Assembly: GCF_016907455.1 (NCBI RefSeq)
Contig: NZ_JAFBCB010000001.1
Coordinates: 496,001 to 560,000, forward strand
DNA length: 64,000 nucleotides
From: Brachybacterium muris
GTDB lineage: Bacteria > Actinomycetota > Actinomycetes > Actinomycetales > Dermabacteraceae
Direction: 5' to 3'
In this document: positions 25,528-34,437 of the stretch, one piece after another
How the letters are laid out: every line of letters begins with the position of its first letter
Numbering within the stretch: the first letter of the stretch is position 1
Notes under the pieces: model-generated
What the model was told of the DNA's origin: nothing
Database searches by the model: none
Seen by the model: only the letters and a program-made list of their open reading frames with translations
Made by a program: the position numbers and the translations under genes

Positions 25528-26148
25528 TCAGATCAGCCCGCGCTGCTGCGCCAGGTGCACCGCCCGGGAGCGGGAGTCCACCCCGAGCTTGGTGAACACG
25601 TGCACCAGGTGGCTCTTCACGGTGGCCTCGGTGACGAACAGCTCTCGGGCGATCTCGCGGTTGGTGGCGCCGGTGGCCAGCAGGCGCAGCACCTCCACCT
25701 CGCGATCCGTGAGCCGGGGCAGGGGAGCGCGCATGCCCTGCAGCACACGGGTGGCGAGTTCCGGTGCCAGCACCGTCTGACCGGCGGCAGCGCGCACGAT
25801 GCCGTCCACGATCTGCTCGGGCGGTACGTCCTTCAACAGGTACCCGGCAGCACCGGCAGTGATGGCTCCCAGCAGTTCGGCGTCCCGGTCGAAGGTGGTC
25901 AGGATCAGCACCGCGGGGGCGGGGTCCAGGCGGCGCAGCGCCTCGGTGGCCTCGATACCGGTCATGCCCTCGCCCAGGCGCAGGTCGCACAGCACCACGT
26001 CCGGCCGCAGCTCGCCGGTCAGGCGCACCGCGTCCTCCCCGGTGCCGGCCTCGCCCACCACCTGGACCGAGGGGTCGGCAACGAGCACGGCACGCAGTCC
26101 GCTGCGCACCACGGGATGGTCGTCCACCAGCAGGACGGTCGCAGTCAT
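25528..26148 (-). CDS. NarL/LuxR-family response regulator
   Basis: A 206-residue regulator. The receiver domain (about 1-120) has Asp9-Asp10, phospho-acceptor Asp55 (VVLCDLRLGEG) and the late Lys (YLLKDVPPEQ). The output domain (about 140-205) is a LuxR-type helix-turn-helix: LTDREVEVLRLLATGATNRE then EATVKSHLVHVFTKLGV. Its ATG overlaps the TGA of the kinase gene by 4 bases. With the kinase and the upstream MMPL gene it forms a three-gene unit. It probably controls that transporter or envelope-stress genes, but no operator is visible. Confidence 0.94.
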   Translation of the reverse strand: MTATVLLVDDHPVVRSGLRAVLVADPSVQVVGEAGTGEDAVRLTGELRPDVVLCDLRLGEGMTGIEATEALRRLDPAPAVLILTTFDRDAELLGAITAGAAGYLLKDVPPEQIVDGIVRAAAGQTVLAPELATRVLQGMRAPLPRLTDREVEVLRLLATGATNREIARELFVTEATVKSHLVHVFTKLGVDSRSRAVHLAQQRGLI

Positions 26149-27509
26149 CTCATCTCCTCCGTCATCGTCCAGTCCCCGGAGTCCCGGCCCCAGGGTGCAG
26201 CGGGAGCGGTCCCGGTGCGGGCGGGCGGTACGTGCGGGAGATGGGCCGATATGGCCGTGCCCTCACCCGGGGCGCTCTCGACCTCCAGGTCCCCGCCAAG
26301 TTCCCGCAGTCGCTGCCGCATGAAGCGCAGGCCGAAGCTCGCGGAGCCGTCGGCCTGTTCCGGCCCAGGGCCGACGGCCTCCCACCGGCCCACGTCGAAC
26401 CCGGTGCCGTCGTCACGCACGTCCAGACGCACGGAGTCCCCGGCGCCGCTGAGGCTCACCGCTACCCGGGTCGCCCCGGAGTGCCGTCGCACGTTGCCCA
26501 GCGCTGACTGGGCGGTGCGCAGCAGTGCCACCTCCACCTCGCTGGGCAGCTGCGGCACCCCGCCGTCGACGTGGAGGGCCACCTTGATCCCGGTCTCGTC
26601 CTCGACGCGGTCCAGCAGCTGATGCAGGGCCCCGGTCAGGGCATCGTCCTCCAGCTGCGCCGGCAGCAGTGCGGCGACGATCCTTCGCACATCCACCAGG
26701 CTGTCCTGGGCCAGGCGCTCCACGCGGGCCAGGGTGCGAGCGGCCTCGGGGTCCGAGGTGCGCTGGGACTCGGCATGGGACAGCAGACGGATCGAGGAGA
26801 GGCCCTGGGCGACGGTGTCGTGGATGTCGCGGGAGAGCCGGTGCCGCTCCTCGATCGCACCGGAGCGGCGCTGGGCGAGGGCGAGCTCGTCCTGCAGCTG
26901 GGCCATCTCGCGATGCGCACGCGTCAGCGAGGCCAGCAGGCGTTCCCGCTCCGCGGCCTCCCGCAGCAGCTGCAGGTATCCGCGGGAGATCTCGAAGGCG
27001 AACACCCCACCGATCAGCGGTCCGAGCACGTTCGCCCAGCTGGTGGTGCCGTGGTGCAGCACGGGGGCGACCGCCACCACGCCCAGCACCACCACCGAGA
27101 ACACCAGTCCCCACCACAGCGGCAGCAGGTGCCCGGCAAGCAGCCACAGCAGGAACGCCAGCCACACGAACTCCGGCGAGACCGCCACGGCCGCGACCCA
27201 CACCATCGCCAGGCCCAGCAGCCACCACACCGGCCGGGCGGCACGGGGACCGATCCGGCCCGGCGCAGAATCGCCCGGGGAGGGACTCGTGGCGATCACG
27301 GAACCGGCCGCATGCCAGCCCAGGATCGCCAGGCCCGCCACGATCGCGGCGGCCGGGGTCACCCCGTCGGCGAGGGCACGCAGCACACCGATCACCGTGA
27401 GGGCCACCGCGATCACGTGCCGACCCACCTCCATCGCTCGCGCGGTGAGGCCGGCCGGCACCCGACCGGTGCGCTCAGGCCCGTGCAGGGGCGACTGGAT
27501 AAGGCTCAT
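26145..27509 (-). CDS. NarL-type sensor histidine kinase (HisKA_3)
   Basis: A 454-residue kinase with five or six N-terminal membrane helices (about 33-175) and almost no extracytoplasmic loop, as in intramembrane-sensing kinases. A coiled-coil segment (about 180-220) leads to the HisKA_3 domain with phospho-acceptor His230 in RLSRDIHDTVAQGL. The ATPase domain carries SALGNVRRHS (N box), DVRDDGTGFD and GSASFGLRFMRQR. The ATG at 27509 lies inside the 3' end of the MMPL gene (35-base overlap), and the stop overlaps the regulator start. There is little Shine-Dalgarno signal, so translation may depend on the upstream gene, which is itself interrupted. Confidence 0.93.
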   Translation of the reverse strand: MSLIQSPLHGPERTGRVPAGLTARAMEVGRHVIAVALTVIGVLRALADGVTPAAAIVAGLAILGWHAAGSVIATSPSPGDSAPGRIGPRAARPVWWLLGLAMVWVAAVAVSPEFVWLAFLLWLLAGHLLPLWWGLVFSVVVLGVVAVAPVLHHGTTSWANVLGPLIGGVFAFEISRGYLQLLREAAERERLLASLTRAHREMAQLQDELALAQRRSGAIEERHRLSRDIHDTVAQGLSSIRLLSHAESQRTSDPEAARTLARVERLAQDSLVDVRRIVAALLPAQLEDDALTGALHQLLDRVEDETGIKVALHVDGGVPQLPSEVEVALLRTAQSALGNVRRHSGATRVAVSLSGAGDSVRLDVRDDGTGFDVGRWEAVGPGPEQADGSASFGLRFMRQRLRELGGDLEVESAPGEGTAISAHLPHVPPARTGTAPAAPWGRDSGDWTMTEEMR

Positions 27510-29595
27510 GGTCCGATTCTGCGCTGTCGGGCAGGTCCGGCGCACCCGGGGAGGGCGCGGCCGACGGCCTGCCCGGCCACCAGATCCGTTCTCCCACCAG
27601 GGAGAAGATCGCCGGGACCATCACGGTGCGCACCACCAGGGTGTCCACCACCACGCCTACGCCCACCACCAGGCCCAGCTGCGCCAGGGTGACCAGTGGC
27701 AGCACGCCGAGGGCCGCGAACACCGCGGCCAGCACCACGCCGGCACTGGTGATCACCCCGCCGGTGTGCGTGACCGCCTCCACCATCCCGCGCCGCGTGC
27801 CCCAGGTCGCAGCCTCGGACCGGGCTCGGTGCACCAGGAAGATCGTGTAGTCGATGCCCAGGGCCACCAGGAACAGGAACGCCAGGATCGGCACCTGGGG
27901 GTCCAGGGCCTGCTGCTCCAGCAGCATGCGGCTCAGCCACGCGCCGGCCCCGATCGCTGCGACGGTGCTGGCCAGGTTCACCATCAGCAGCAGCACCGGG
28001 GCGACTGCAGAACGCAGCAGCACCAGGAGCACCGCGAAGGTGACCGCCAGGATCAACGGTGCCACCAGCAGCAGGTCCGCGCGGTTCCCCTCCCGGGCAT
28101 CCAGATCGCTCGCCACACTGCCGCCCACCAGGGCATCCGCCTCGTCGATCGCATGCACCGCCGTGCGCAGCTCGCGCACCTGGTCCAGGCTCTGCTCGGT
28201 CCCGGGGGTATATTCACCCGTGACCATCACCGAGGCCAGAGAGCCGTCCTCCATCGCCGCCAGGGGGTGCGCCCGCACCACTCCGTCCACACCCTGAGCC
28301 GCCTCGGCCACCTGCTCGACGCTGCCGGGCGCGGTCACCACGATGATCGGCGCTGCCTCCCCGGGCGGGAAGTGCTCCGAGAGCACCTCCAGTCCCTCCG
28401 CGGATTCCGATTCCACACGGAACCGTTCCGCCTGGTCCAGCCCCACCGTGGTGCCCAGCAGGCCGGTGGCCATCACACCGAGCAGGGCGAGGGAGGCGGC
28501 CAGGGCGATGACGGGACGGCGCACCACGGCGCCGGCCACCGTGCGCCAGGCAACCGCCCGGGAGCGGTGGCCACCACCATCCACCTGAGGGACGAACGGC
28601 CAGAAGACCCGGCGCCCGCACACCGCCAGCAGCGGTGGCAGCACCAGCAGCACCGCTGCCATCGCGATCAGCAGCCCGATCGCGGCAGGGATGGCGAGAC
28701 CGCGGGTCAGGGGGATCGTGGCCAGCAGCAGGGTCAGCAGTGCCAGCACCACGGTCGCGTTCGATGCCACCACTGCGGGGGCCACGCCTCGCCAGGCTCG
28801 GGCCAGCGCGACCCGGTGATCGGCCTCGGTGTGCAGCTCCTCGCGGTACCGGGAGATCAGCAGCAGCGCGTAGTTGGTGCCCGCCCCGAACACGAGCACG
28901 CTGATGATGCCGGCATCGAACTGGAGGCCCCAGTGGGCCCCCACCGCGGCGGTGACCCGACCGGCGAGGCCGTCGGCCAGCACGATCACCATCAGCGGCA
29001 CCAGCCACAGCACGGGGGAGCGGTAGGTGAGGATCAGCAGGGCCGCCACGATCAGGATCGTCACCGCCAGCAGGGTGAAGTCCGCACCGTCGAAGGCGGA
29101 GGCGATATCGGCCCCGAAGGCGGGACCGCCGGTGACCTGCAGGGAGACTCCCTCGATCGCGTGGTCAGCGAGCGTGGTGCGCAGGGCGTCGATGGTTTGG
29201 GCTGTCTCAGAGTTGTCCGTCCCCACGGTGATCGGTGCGATCAGCAGGGCCGCCTGCCCGTCCTCGCTCACCACCGGTCCCGAGGGCTCCGCTGCCGTGT
29301 GCTCACCGAGAGTGGGCAGCAGTCCGTCCAGTGCCTGCAGGTCGTCGGCTCCGAGGGGGCCGCCATCGGTCCGGCTGGCCACCACCAGCACCGACTAGCG
29401 ATCCGCATCCGGGAACTGCTCCAGCAGGGCACTCACCCGTGCCGATTCGGAATCCACCGGGGCATGGGTGCTGCGCGCTGGGGCATCGGCCCCGCGCAGC
29501 AGACCGAACAGCGCCACCATCAGCACCAGGGCGATGGCCAGTACGGCCCACGCACCGCGGCGCGAGGTGAGCAGGGAGGACAGGGAATGGTTCAT
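27475..29595 (-). pseudogene. MMPL/RND-family transporter gene interrupted by an in-frame TAG
   Basis: From the ATG at 29593-29595 the frame reads a typical MMPL start: a cytoplasmic LLTSRRGAW segment, TM1 (AVLAIALVLMVALFGLL) and the first part of the outer loop ending FPDADR. Codon 67 is TAG (29395-29397). The frame then continues without a gap for 638 more codons through SVLVVASRTD, ten or so further helices and two GxxxD-type membrane signatures (FGAGTNYALLLISRYREEL and LFLVALGIDYTIFLVHRAR) to the stop at 27475. Homologues commonly have Gln here, so CAG to TAG is likely. An internal start would lose TM1, so the protein is probably dead unless read through. The downstream kinase overlaps its 3' end. 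Confidence 0.86.
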
Positions 29596-29742
29596 GCCTG
29601 CAGTCCACCGCGTCGCACCTGTCCCGAGCATCGCGTAGGAGGGGGAACCGGATCTCCATCGAACGATGGATGCGGAGACCTCACCGCAGCCGCCGCGGCC
29701 CCTCCGGTGGCGCGACACACCCATCCGGTGCCGGGTCCGGGT

Positions 29743-29748
29743 CACAAT
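29743..29748 (+). promoter_or_regulatory. Leaderless -10-like box for the YggS gene
   Basis: CACAAT followed by seven bases and ATG at 29756. The match to TANNNT is weaker than at other genes here. Confidence 0.35.
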
Positions 29749-29755
29749 GGGAACC

Positions 29756-30493
29756 ATGACTGCCCCATCCCCCGTCGGCCCCCAGCTCACCTCCCGCATC
29801 GACGAGGTGCTCTCCCGCATCGATTCCGCCGCGACCCGTGTGGGTCGTGACGGCGCCGACATCACCGTGCTGCTGGCCACCAAGACCCGCACCCCCCAGC
29901 AGATAGCCGCGGTGATCGAGGTGCTGCGGGAGCGCGGCCGCACGGCGGCGGTGGGCGAGAACCGCGCCCAGGAGATGGCCAAGCACGAGGACCCGCTGCT
30001 GGCAGGCAACGGGGTGCCGCGGCACTTCATCGGCCGCCTGCAGACCAACAAGGCCCGCGACGTGGTGGCCTTCGCCGAGATGATCCACAGCGTGGACCGC
30101 GACGACATCGCCGAGGCACTGCAGAGGCGAGCCGAGCAGGCAGGGCTCACGCGGGAGGCGCTGGTGCAGGTGAATACCTCGGGGGAGGAGTCCAAGGGCG
30201 GCTACGCGCCCTCCCTCGACGCAGTGCTTCCCGTCGTTGAGCGCCTGCGGGGCAGTGCGAATCTGCGGCCGATGGGGCTGATGACGATCGGGGCCAACAC
30301 CAGCGACGATGCCGCCGTGCGCGCCTCCCTGAGCTCCCTGCGCGAGCTCCGCGACGGGGTGCGCGAGCGCCTGGGGCTCGAGGACTTCGCCCACCTGAGC
30401 ATGGGCATGAGCGGGGACCTGGAGATCGCGGTCGAGGAGGGCGCCACCATCGTGCGGGTGGGCTCGGCGATCTTCGGGCCCCGCCCCACCTGA
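29756..30493 (+). CDS. YggS-family pyridoxal phosphate homeostasis protein
   Basis: A 245-residue protein with the alanine-racemase-like TIM barrel fold that binds PLP and buffers it in the cell. Lys43 in LLATKTRTP is the PLP lysine. Other family marks are GENRAQE, HFIGRLQTNKA, SVDRDDIA, VNTSGEESKGG, GLMTIG and the C-terminal LSMGMSGDLEIAVEEGAT-type phosphate-binding region. The ATG at 29756 is used; an in-frame ATG at 29747 would add three residues. In many actinobacteria it is linked to division genes, but not here. Divergent from the MMPL pseudogene. Confidence 0.93.
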   Translation: MTAPSPVGPQLTSRIDEVLSRIDSAATRVGRDGADITVLLATKTRTPQQIAAVIEVLRERGRTAAVGENRAQEMAKHEDPLLAGNGVPRHFIGRLQTNKARDVVAFAEMIHSVDRDDIAEALQRRAEQAGLTREALVQVNTSGEESKGGYAPSLDAVLPVVERLRGSANLRPMGLMTIGANTSDDAAVRASLSSLRELRDGVRERLGLEDFAHLSMGMSGDLEIAVEEGATIVRVGSAIFGPRPT

Positions 30494-30635
30494 GCGGCCC
30501 CGGTTCGCGAGCGGCCCGCCGCACCTGAGCGGTCCCGGTTCACACAACGTCATCTTCTTCTTGGGTGCGACATAAACGGTGCTTAGGTGAGGTGGTCGAT
30601 CCCGATCACAACCCTTGAGAACCGGAGGCTTCCGC

Positions 30636-31769
30636 GTGCACATCCAGACCGCCGCCGTGCAGACGCTGCGTGACCACGAGCACGGAGCCGTCGTCCCCCC
30701 TGTGCACCTGGCCTCGACCTTCGAGCTCGACGCCGCCACCGAGGACGCTGCCTACGCCTACCAGCGCGGCTCCAACCCCACCCGCGCCCAGCTCGAACAG
30801 GTGCTGGCCACCCTCGACGGGGCCGAGCACGGCTTCGCCTTCGCCACCGGCATGGCCGCCACCGCCGCCGTGTTCTCCACCCTCCAGGTGGGCGACCAGG
30901 TGCTGCTGCCGGCCAGCGTGTACGGCGGCACCTTCCGCTTCGTGGACAAGGTGTTCCCCTCCCGCGGCCTCACCGGCCGCTTCGTGGACGACCTCGGTGC
31001 GCTCACCGACGCCGACTTCACCCCCGCCACGAAGATGGTGTTCGTCGAGACCCCCGCCAACCCCACCCTGCGCATCACCGACCTGCGCCGCCTGGTGGAG
31101 CTCGCCCACCGCCACGGTGCCCTGGTGGCCGTGGACAACACCTTCATGACCCCGGTCCTGCAGCGCCCCCTCGAGCTCGGGGCCGACGTGGTGGTGCAGT
31201 CCGCCACCAAGTACCTCGCAGGGCACTCCGACCTGCTGGCCGGCACCGTCACCACCAACGATCCGGCGCTCGCCGAGGCCTACGCCCTCGCGCAGAAGGC
31301 CCAGGGCGGGGTGCTGTCCCCCTCGGACTCCTTCCGCCTGATCCAGGCGATCAAGACCCTGCCCCTGCGCCTGGATCGGCAGCAGGCCAACGCCGAGCAG
31401 ATCGTCGCCCACCTGCGGGAGCACGACGACGTGACCACCGTGTTCTACCCCGGCTCCCACAGCGAGGACGAGGCCCGCATCCACGCCTCCCAGGCCACCG
31501 GAGGCGGCGCCGTGCTCTCCTTCGAACTCGCAGACGGCCTTGACCGGGTGCGGTTCATCCAGGCGCTGCGCTACCCCGTGTACGCCGTGAGCCTGGGCGG
31601 GGTGGAGTCGCTGATCTGCCGCCCGGCCACCATGACCCACGAGGCCATGACCCCCCAGGCCCGCGCCGCCGCCGGGATCTCCGACGAGCTGCTGCGCCTC
31701 TCCGTCGGCATCGAGAACATCGACGACCTCATCGAGGACCTCGACCAGGCCCTCGCCGCCGCCCGCTGA
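30636..31769 (+). CDS. Cystathionine gamma-synthase/lyase-family PLP enzyme
   Basis: A 377-residue transsulfuration enzyme of the Cys/Met metabolism family. PLP contacts are YQRGSNPTR (Tyr and Arg from the partner subunit), GMAATAAVF, DNTFMTP and the Schiff-base Lys192 in SATKYLAGHSD. C-terminal VSLGGVESLICRPATMTHE and SVGIENIDDLIEDL match cystathionine gamma-synthase, gamma-lyase and methionine gamma-lyase alike. Sequence alone does not separate them. The GTG at 30636 follows GGAGG at 8 bases. The next three genes code a polar amino acid importer, so cleavage of imported cystine or a related sulfur amino acid is a reasonable inference. Confidence 0.9.
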   Translation: MHIQTAAVQTLRDHEHGAVVPPVHLASTFELDAATEDAAYAYQRGSNPTRAQLEQVLATLDGAEHGFAFATGMAATAAVFSTLQVGDQVLLPASVYGGTFRFVDKVFPSRGLTGRFVDDLGALTDADFTPATKMVFVETPANPTLRITDLRRLVELAHRHGALVAVDNTFMTPVLQRPLELGADVVVQSATKYLAGHSDLLAGTVTTNDPALAEAYALAQKAQGGVLSPSDSFRLIQAIKTLPLRLDRQQANAEQIVAHLREHDDVTTVFYPGSHSEDEARIHASQATGGGAVLSFELADGLDRVRFIQALRYPVYAVSLGGVESLICRPATMTHEAMTPQARAAAGISDELLRLSVGIENIDDLIEDLDQALAAAR

Positions 31770-31780
31770 CCGCCGCCTGT

Positions 31781-31852
31781 TGACCGCAGACGCAGCCCTG
31801 CCCGCTCCCACCCCGCTGACCGCAGACGCAGTCCAGCCCGCTCCCACCCCGC
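31781..31852 (+). repeat. 36-bp tandem duplication
   Basis: Two adjacent 36-base copies (31781-31816, 31817-31852) differ at two positions. They lie between the transsulfuration enzyme and the lipoprotein gene. The repeat is not part of either protein and changes spacing within the operon. Confidence 0.85.
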
Positions 31853-31899
31853 CGCCCCCCGCCGGCCCGCGCCGCGGGACCAACCCTGAAGGACACACC

Positions 31900-32787
31900 A
31901 TGAACAGCACCCCCCGCCCCGTTCCCGGTCAGCGACCCACCCGTCGCCTCACCCTCGCTGCCGGCGGTGTCGGCATCGCCGCCCTGCTCGCCGCCTGCAG
32001 CTCCGACGGTGACTCCCGCGGCGCCGGGGGACCCGGGGGTGCCGGCGGATCCGACGGCGGGGGCGGCTCGGTGGACGAGGACATCCTGGCCCGCATCAAG
32101 GAGAACGGCACCGTGCGCATCGGCCTGGAGGGCACCTACCGCCCCTACGCCTTCCACGACGACTCCAATGAGCTGGTGGGCTTCGAGAAGGACATCGCCG
32201 ACAAGATCGCCGAGGGCCTGGGCGTCCAGCCCGAGTACATCGAGACCGAGTGGGACTCCCTCATCGCGGGCCTCGACGTGGACCGCTACGACCTGGTGAT
32301 CAACAACGTGGGAATCACCGAGGAGCGCCAACAGAAGTACGCCTTCACCGAGCCCTACGCGCAGTCCATCGGCCGCATCGCCGTCCCCGAGGACTCCGAG
32401 GTGCAGACCGCCGAGGAACTCGAGGGCAAGCGCTCCGCCCAGACCGCCACCTCCAACTGGGCCGCGCAGATGGAGGAGCTGGGGGCTGAGATCGTCCCCG
32501 TCCAGGGCTTTGCCGAGGCCATCGAGCTGGTGGTCCAGGGCCGCGTGGACGCCACCGCCAACGACTTCATCTCCTTCCAGACCTACCAGGAGGAGCACCC
32601 TGAGGCACCGTTCCGCCTGCTGGACGCGGAGCTGCCCACCGACGTCGCCGTCGGCGTGATCATGCAGCAGGGCCAGCAGGCACTGCTGGACGAGGTCAAC
32701 GGGATCCTGGAGACCCTGAAGGGCGACGGCACCCTCACCGCCATCTACGAGGAATGGGTGGGTCAGGACATCACCCCGGAAGCCTGA
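31900..32787 (+). CDS. Amino acid ABC transporter substrate-binding lipoprotein (SBP family 3)
   Basis: A 295-residue exported lipoprotein. The signal peptide has twin basic residues (PTRRLTLAAGG) and lipobox LLAAC with Cys33 as the lipid site. After a Gly/Ser-rich linker the mature domain reads NGTVRIGLEGTYRPYAF, VGFEKDIADKIAEGLG, TEWDSLIAGLDVDRYDLVINNVGIT and GRVDATANDF, the classic family 3 pattern for polar amino acids. The ATG at 31900 follows AAGGA. Its neighbours are permease and ATPase genes directly downstream. Cystine is the favoured ligand because of the upstream gene, but this is inferred. Confidence 0.93.
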   Translation: MNSTPRPVPGQRPTRRLTLAAGGVGIAALLAACSSDGDSRGAGGPGGAGGSDGGGGSVDEDILARIKENGTVRIGLEGTYRPYAFHDDSNELVGFEKDIADKIAEGLGVQPEYIETEWDSLIAGLDVDRYDLVINNVGITEERQQKYAFTEPYAQSIGRIAVPEDSEVQTAEELEGKRSAQTATSNWAAQMEELGAEIVPVQGFAEAIELVVQGRVDATANDFISFQTYQEEHPEAPFRLLDAELPTDVAVGVIMQQGQQALLDEVNGILETLKGDGTLTAIYEEWVGQDITPEA

Positions 32788-32791
32788 ACCC

Positions 32792-33460
32792 ATGCCCGAG
32801 TTCCTCGAACTGTGGATCCAGTCGCTGCCGCGGCTGCTGCGGGCCGCCATCGAGGTGACCATCCCGCTGTCGCTGATCTCCTTCGCGATCGCGCTGGTGG
32901 TCGCGGTGCTGGTGGCACTGGTGCGGCTGTACGGGCCCGCACCGCTGAAGGTCGTCGCCTGGGCGTACGTGCAGGTGTTCCGCGGGACCCCACTGGTGGT
33001 GCAGCTGTTCATCGTCTACTTCGGCCTTCCCAGCATCGGCATCGCGCTGGACGCGTTCCCCGCCGCCGTGGTGACCCTGGCACTGAACACCGGCGCCTAC
33101 GCCTCCGAGGCGGTGCGCGCCTCGATCCTGTCCATCCCGAGAGGCCAGTTCGAGGCCGCGCAGACCCTGAACCTGTCCCGCGCCACCACGTTCCGCAAGG
33201 TCGTGGCCCCGCAGGCGATGCGGATCGTGCTGCCCCCGCTGGCCAACGACTTCATCGACCTGGTCAAGGGCACCTCACTGGTGTTCGCCATCACGCTGAT
33301 CGACCTGTTCCAGGTGGGCCGCCAGATCGCCGGCAGCACCTTCGAGCCGATGGCCATGTACACCCTGGTGGCGCTGATCTACCTGATGATGGTGTCGCTG
33401 CTGAGCCTCGGTCAGAACGTCCTGGAGAAGAAGGTGTCCGCCCATGTCCGCACCAGCTGA
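32792..33460 (+). CDS. Amino acid ABC transporter permease (HisM/GlnP type)
   Basis: A 222-residue permease with about five helices. The N-terminus LPRLLRAAIEVTIPLSLISF and the FRGTPLVVQLFIVYFGLP segment are hallmarks of polar amino acid uptake (PAAT) permeases. The EAA loop is EAAQTLNLSRATTFRKVVAP, which contacts the ATPase. The start is four bases after the lipoprotein stop and the end overlaps the ATPase start by 17 bases, so the three genes are tightly coupled. Probably forms a homodimer, since only one permease gene is present. Confidence 0.94.
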   Translation: MPEFLELWIQSLPRLLRAAIEVTIPLSLISFAIALVVAVLVALVRLYGPAPLKVVAWAYVQVFRGTPLVVQLFIVYFGLPSIGIALDAFPAAVVTLALNTGAYASEAVRASILSIPRGQFEAAQTLNLSRATTFRKVVAPQAMRIVLPPLANDFIDLVKGTSLVFAITLIDLFQVGRQIAGSTFEPMAMYTLVALIYLMMVSLLSLGQNVLEKKVSAHVRTS

Positions 33461-34238
33461 CCCCCGTGCGACAGGCCCCCACGCGGCCGACGCCCACCAC
33501 CCGCTGCGGTTGACCGGCATCCGCAAGACCTTCGGTGAGCTGGTGGCGCTGGATTCCGTGGACCTGGAGATCGCCCGCGGCGCCACCACGGTGCTGCTGG
33601 GCCCCTCCGGCTCCGGGAAGTCCACCCTGCTGCGCTGCATCAACCTGCTGGAGAAGCCCGATGCAGGCCAGATCGACCTGGGCTCCGGCCCCATTGACGT
33701 GGGTGGGAAGCTCTCCCCGCGCACCGTGCGGCAGATCCGGTCCCGATCCACCATGGTGTTCCAGCAGTTCAACCTGTTCCCGCACCTCACCGCGCTGGGC
33801 AACGTGACGCTGGCGCCTATCGAGGCGCTGGGGCGGCCCCGTGCCGAGGCCGAGGCCACCGGACGCGAGCTGCTGGCCAAGGTGGGGCTGGCGGAGAAGG
33901 CCGACGCCTACCCGGACCGGCTCTCCGGCGGGCAGCAGCAGCGCGTCGCGATCGCCCGGGCTCTGGCGATGGACCCCGACTTCCTGCTGTTCGACGAGCC
34001 CACCTCCGCCCTGGACCCGGAGCTCGCCGCCGAGGTGGTCGCGGTGCTGGCGGCCCTTGCCGAGGAGAACCGCACCCTGGTGGTGGTCACCCACTCCCTG
34101 GCCTTCGCGCGGCGCGTGGCGGACCGCGTGGTGTTCCTCGAGGACGGCCAGGTGCTGCAGGACGGCACCCCGGACGAGTTCTTCCGCAGCGAGGACGAGC
34201 GCCTGCGTCGCTTCCGCGAGGTCATCGGCTCGGTGTGA
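33444..34238 (+). CDS. Amino acid ABC transporter ATP-binding protein
   Basis: A 264-residue ATPase of the PAAT group. Walker A is GPSGSGKST (53-61), the Q-loop VFQQFNLFPHLTALGN, signature LSGGQQQR, Walker B LLFDEPTSALDPE and H-loop VVVTHSLAF. The first 20 residues are a short unrelated leader (SAPADPRATG). It is the last gene of the unit with the transsulfuration enzyme, lipoprotein and permease. No C-terminal regulatory domain is seen. Confidence 0.95.
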   Translation: MSAPADPRATGPHAADAHHPLRLTGIRKTFGELVALDSVDLEIARGATTVLLGPSGSGKSTLLRCINLLEKPDAGQIDLGSGPIDVGGKLSPRTVRQIRSRSTMVFQQFNLFPHLTALGNVTLAPIEALGRPRAEAEATGRELLAKVGLAEKADAYPDRLSGGQQQRVAIARALAMDPDFLLFDEPTSALDPELAAEVVAVLAALAEENRTLVVVTHSLAFARRVADRVVFLEDGQVLQDGTPDEFFRSEDERLRRFREVIGSV

Positions 34239-34437
34239 CCCGCCCGGATCCCTCTGGCGGTCCCGGGCTGACGCCCTGAGCGAACGCCCAGGTCGCCCAC
34301 AGCAGTGGCGAACGGCGACCCTATACAGTAGAACCCGACCGGGCCATCAGGACCTATCGCCCCAGGGGTCACCTTCGACAGGGAGTCCCAGGCGGTGGCC
34401 GTGCGGCCCGGCCCCATCGATCTTCCCGAGGAGCACC

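Noticed and set aside
12349-29397. Genome-wide recoding of TAG as a sense codon
   Set aside because: Two TAG interruptions looked suggestive, but the XPB gene, yoeB and the gene at 53904 end in TAG, and no CUA-anticodon tRNA is in the window. Ordinary nonsense mutations are simpler.
26734-29850. 1038-codon + strand open frame across the kinase and MMPL genes
   Set aside because: Entirely antisense to recognisable proteins; no start site; low-complexity Gln/His/Arg text.
30494-30635. SAM riboswitch or T-box upstream of the transsulfuration gene
   Set aside because: No matching conserved core or antiterminator sequence; only a weak promoter-like stretch is visible.
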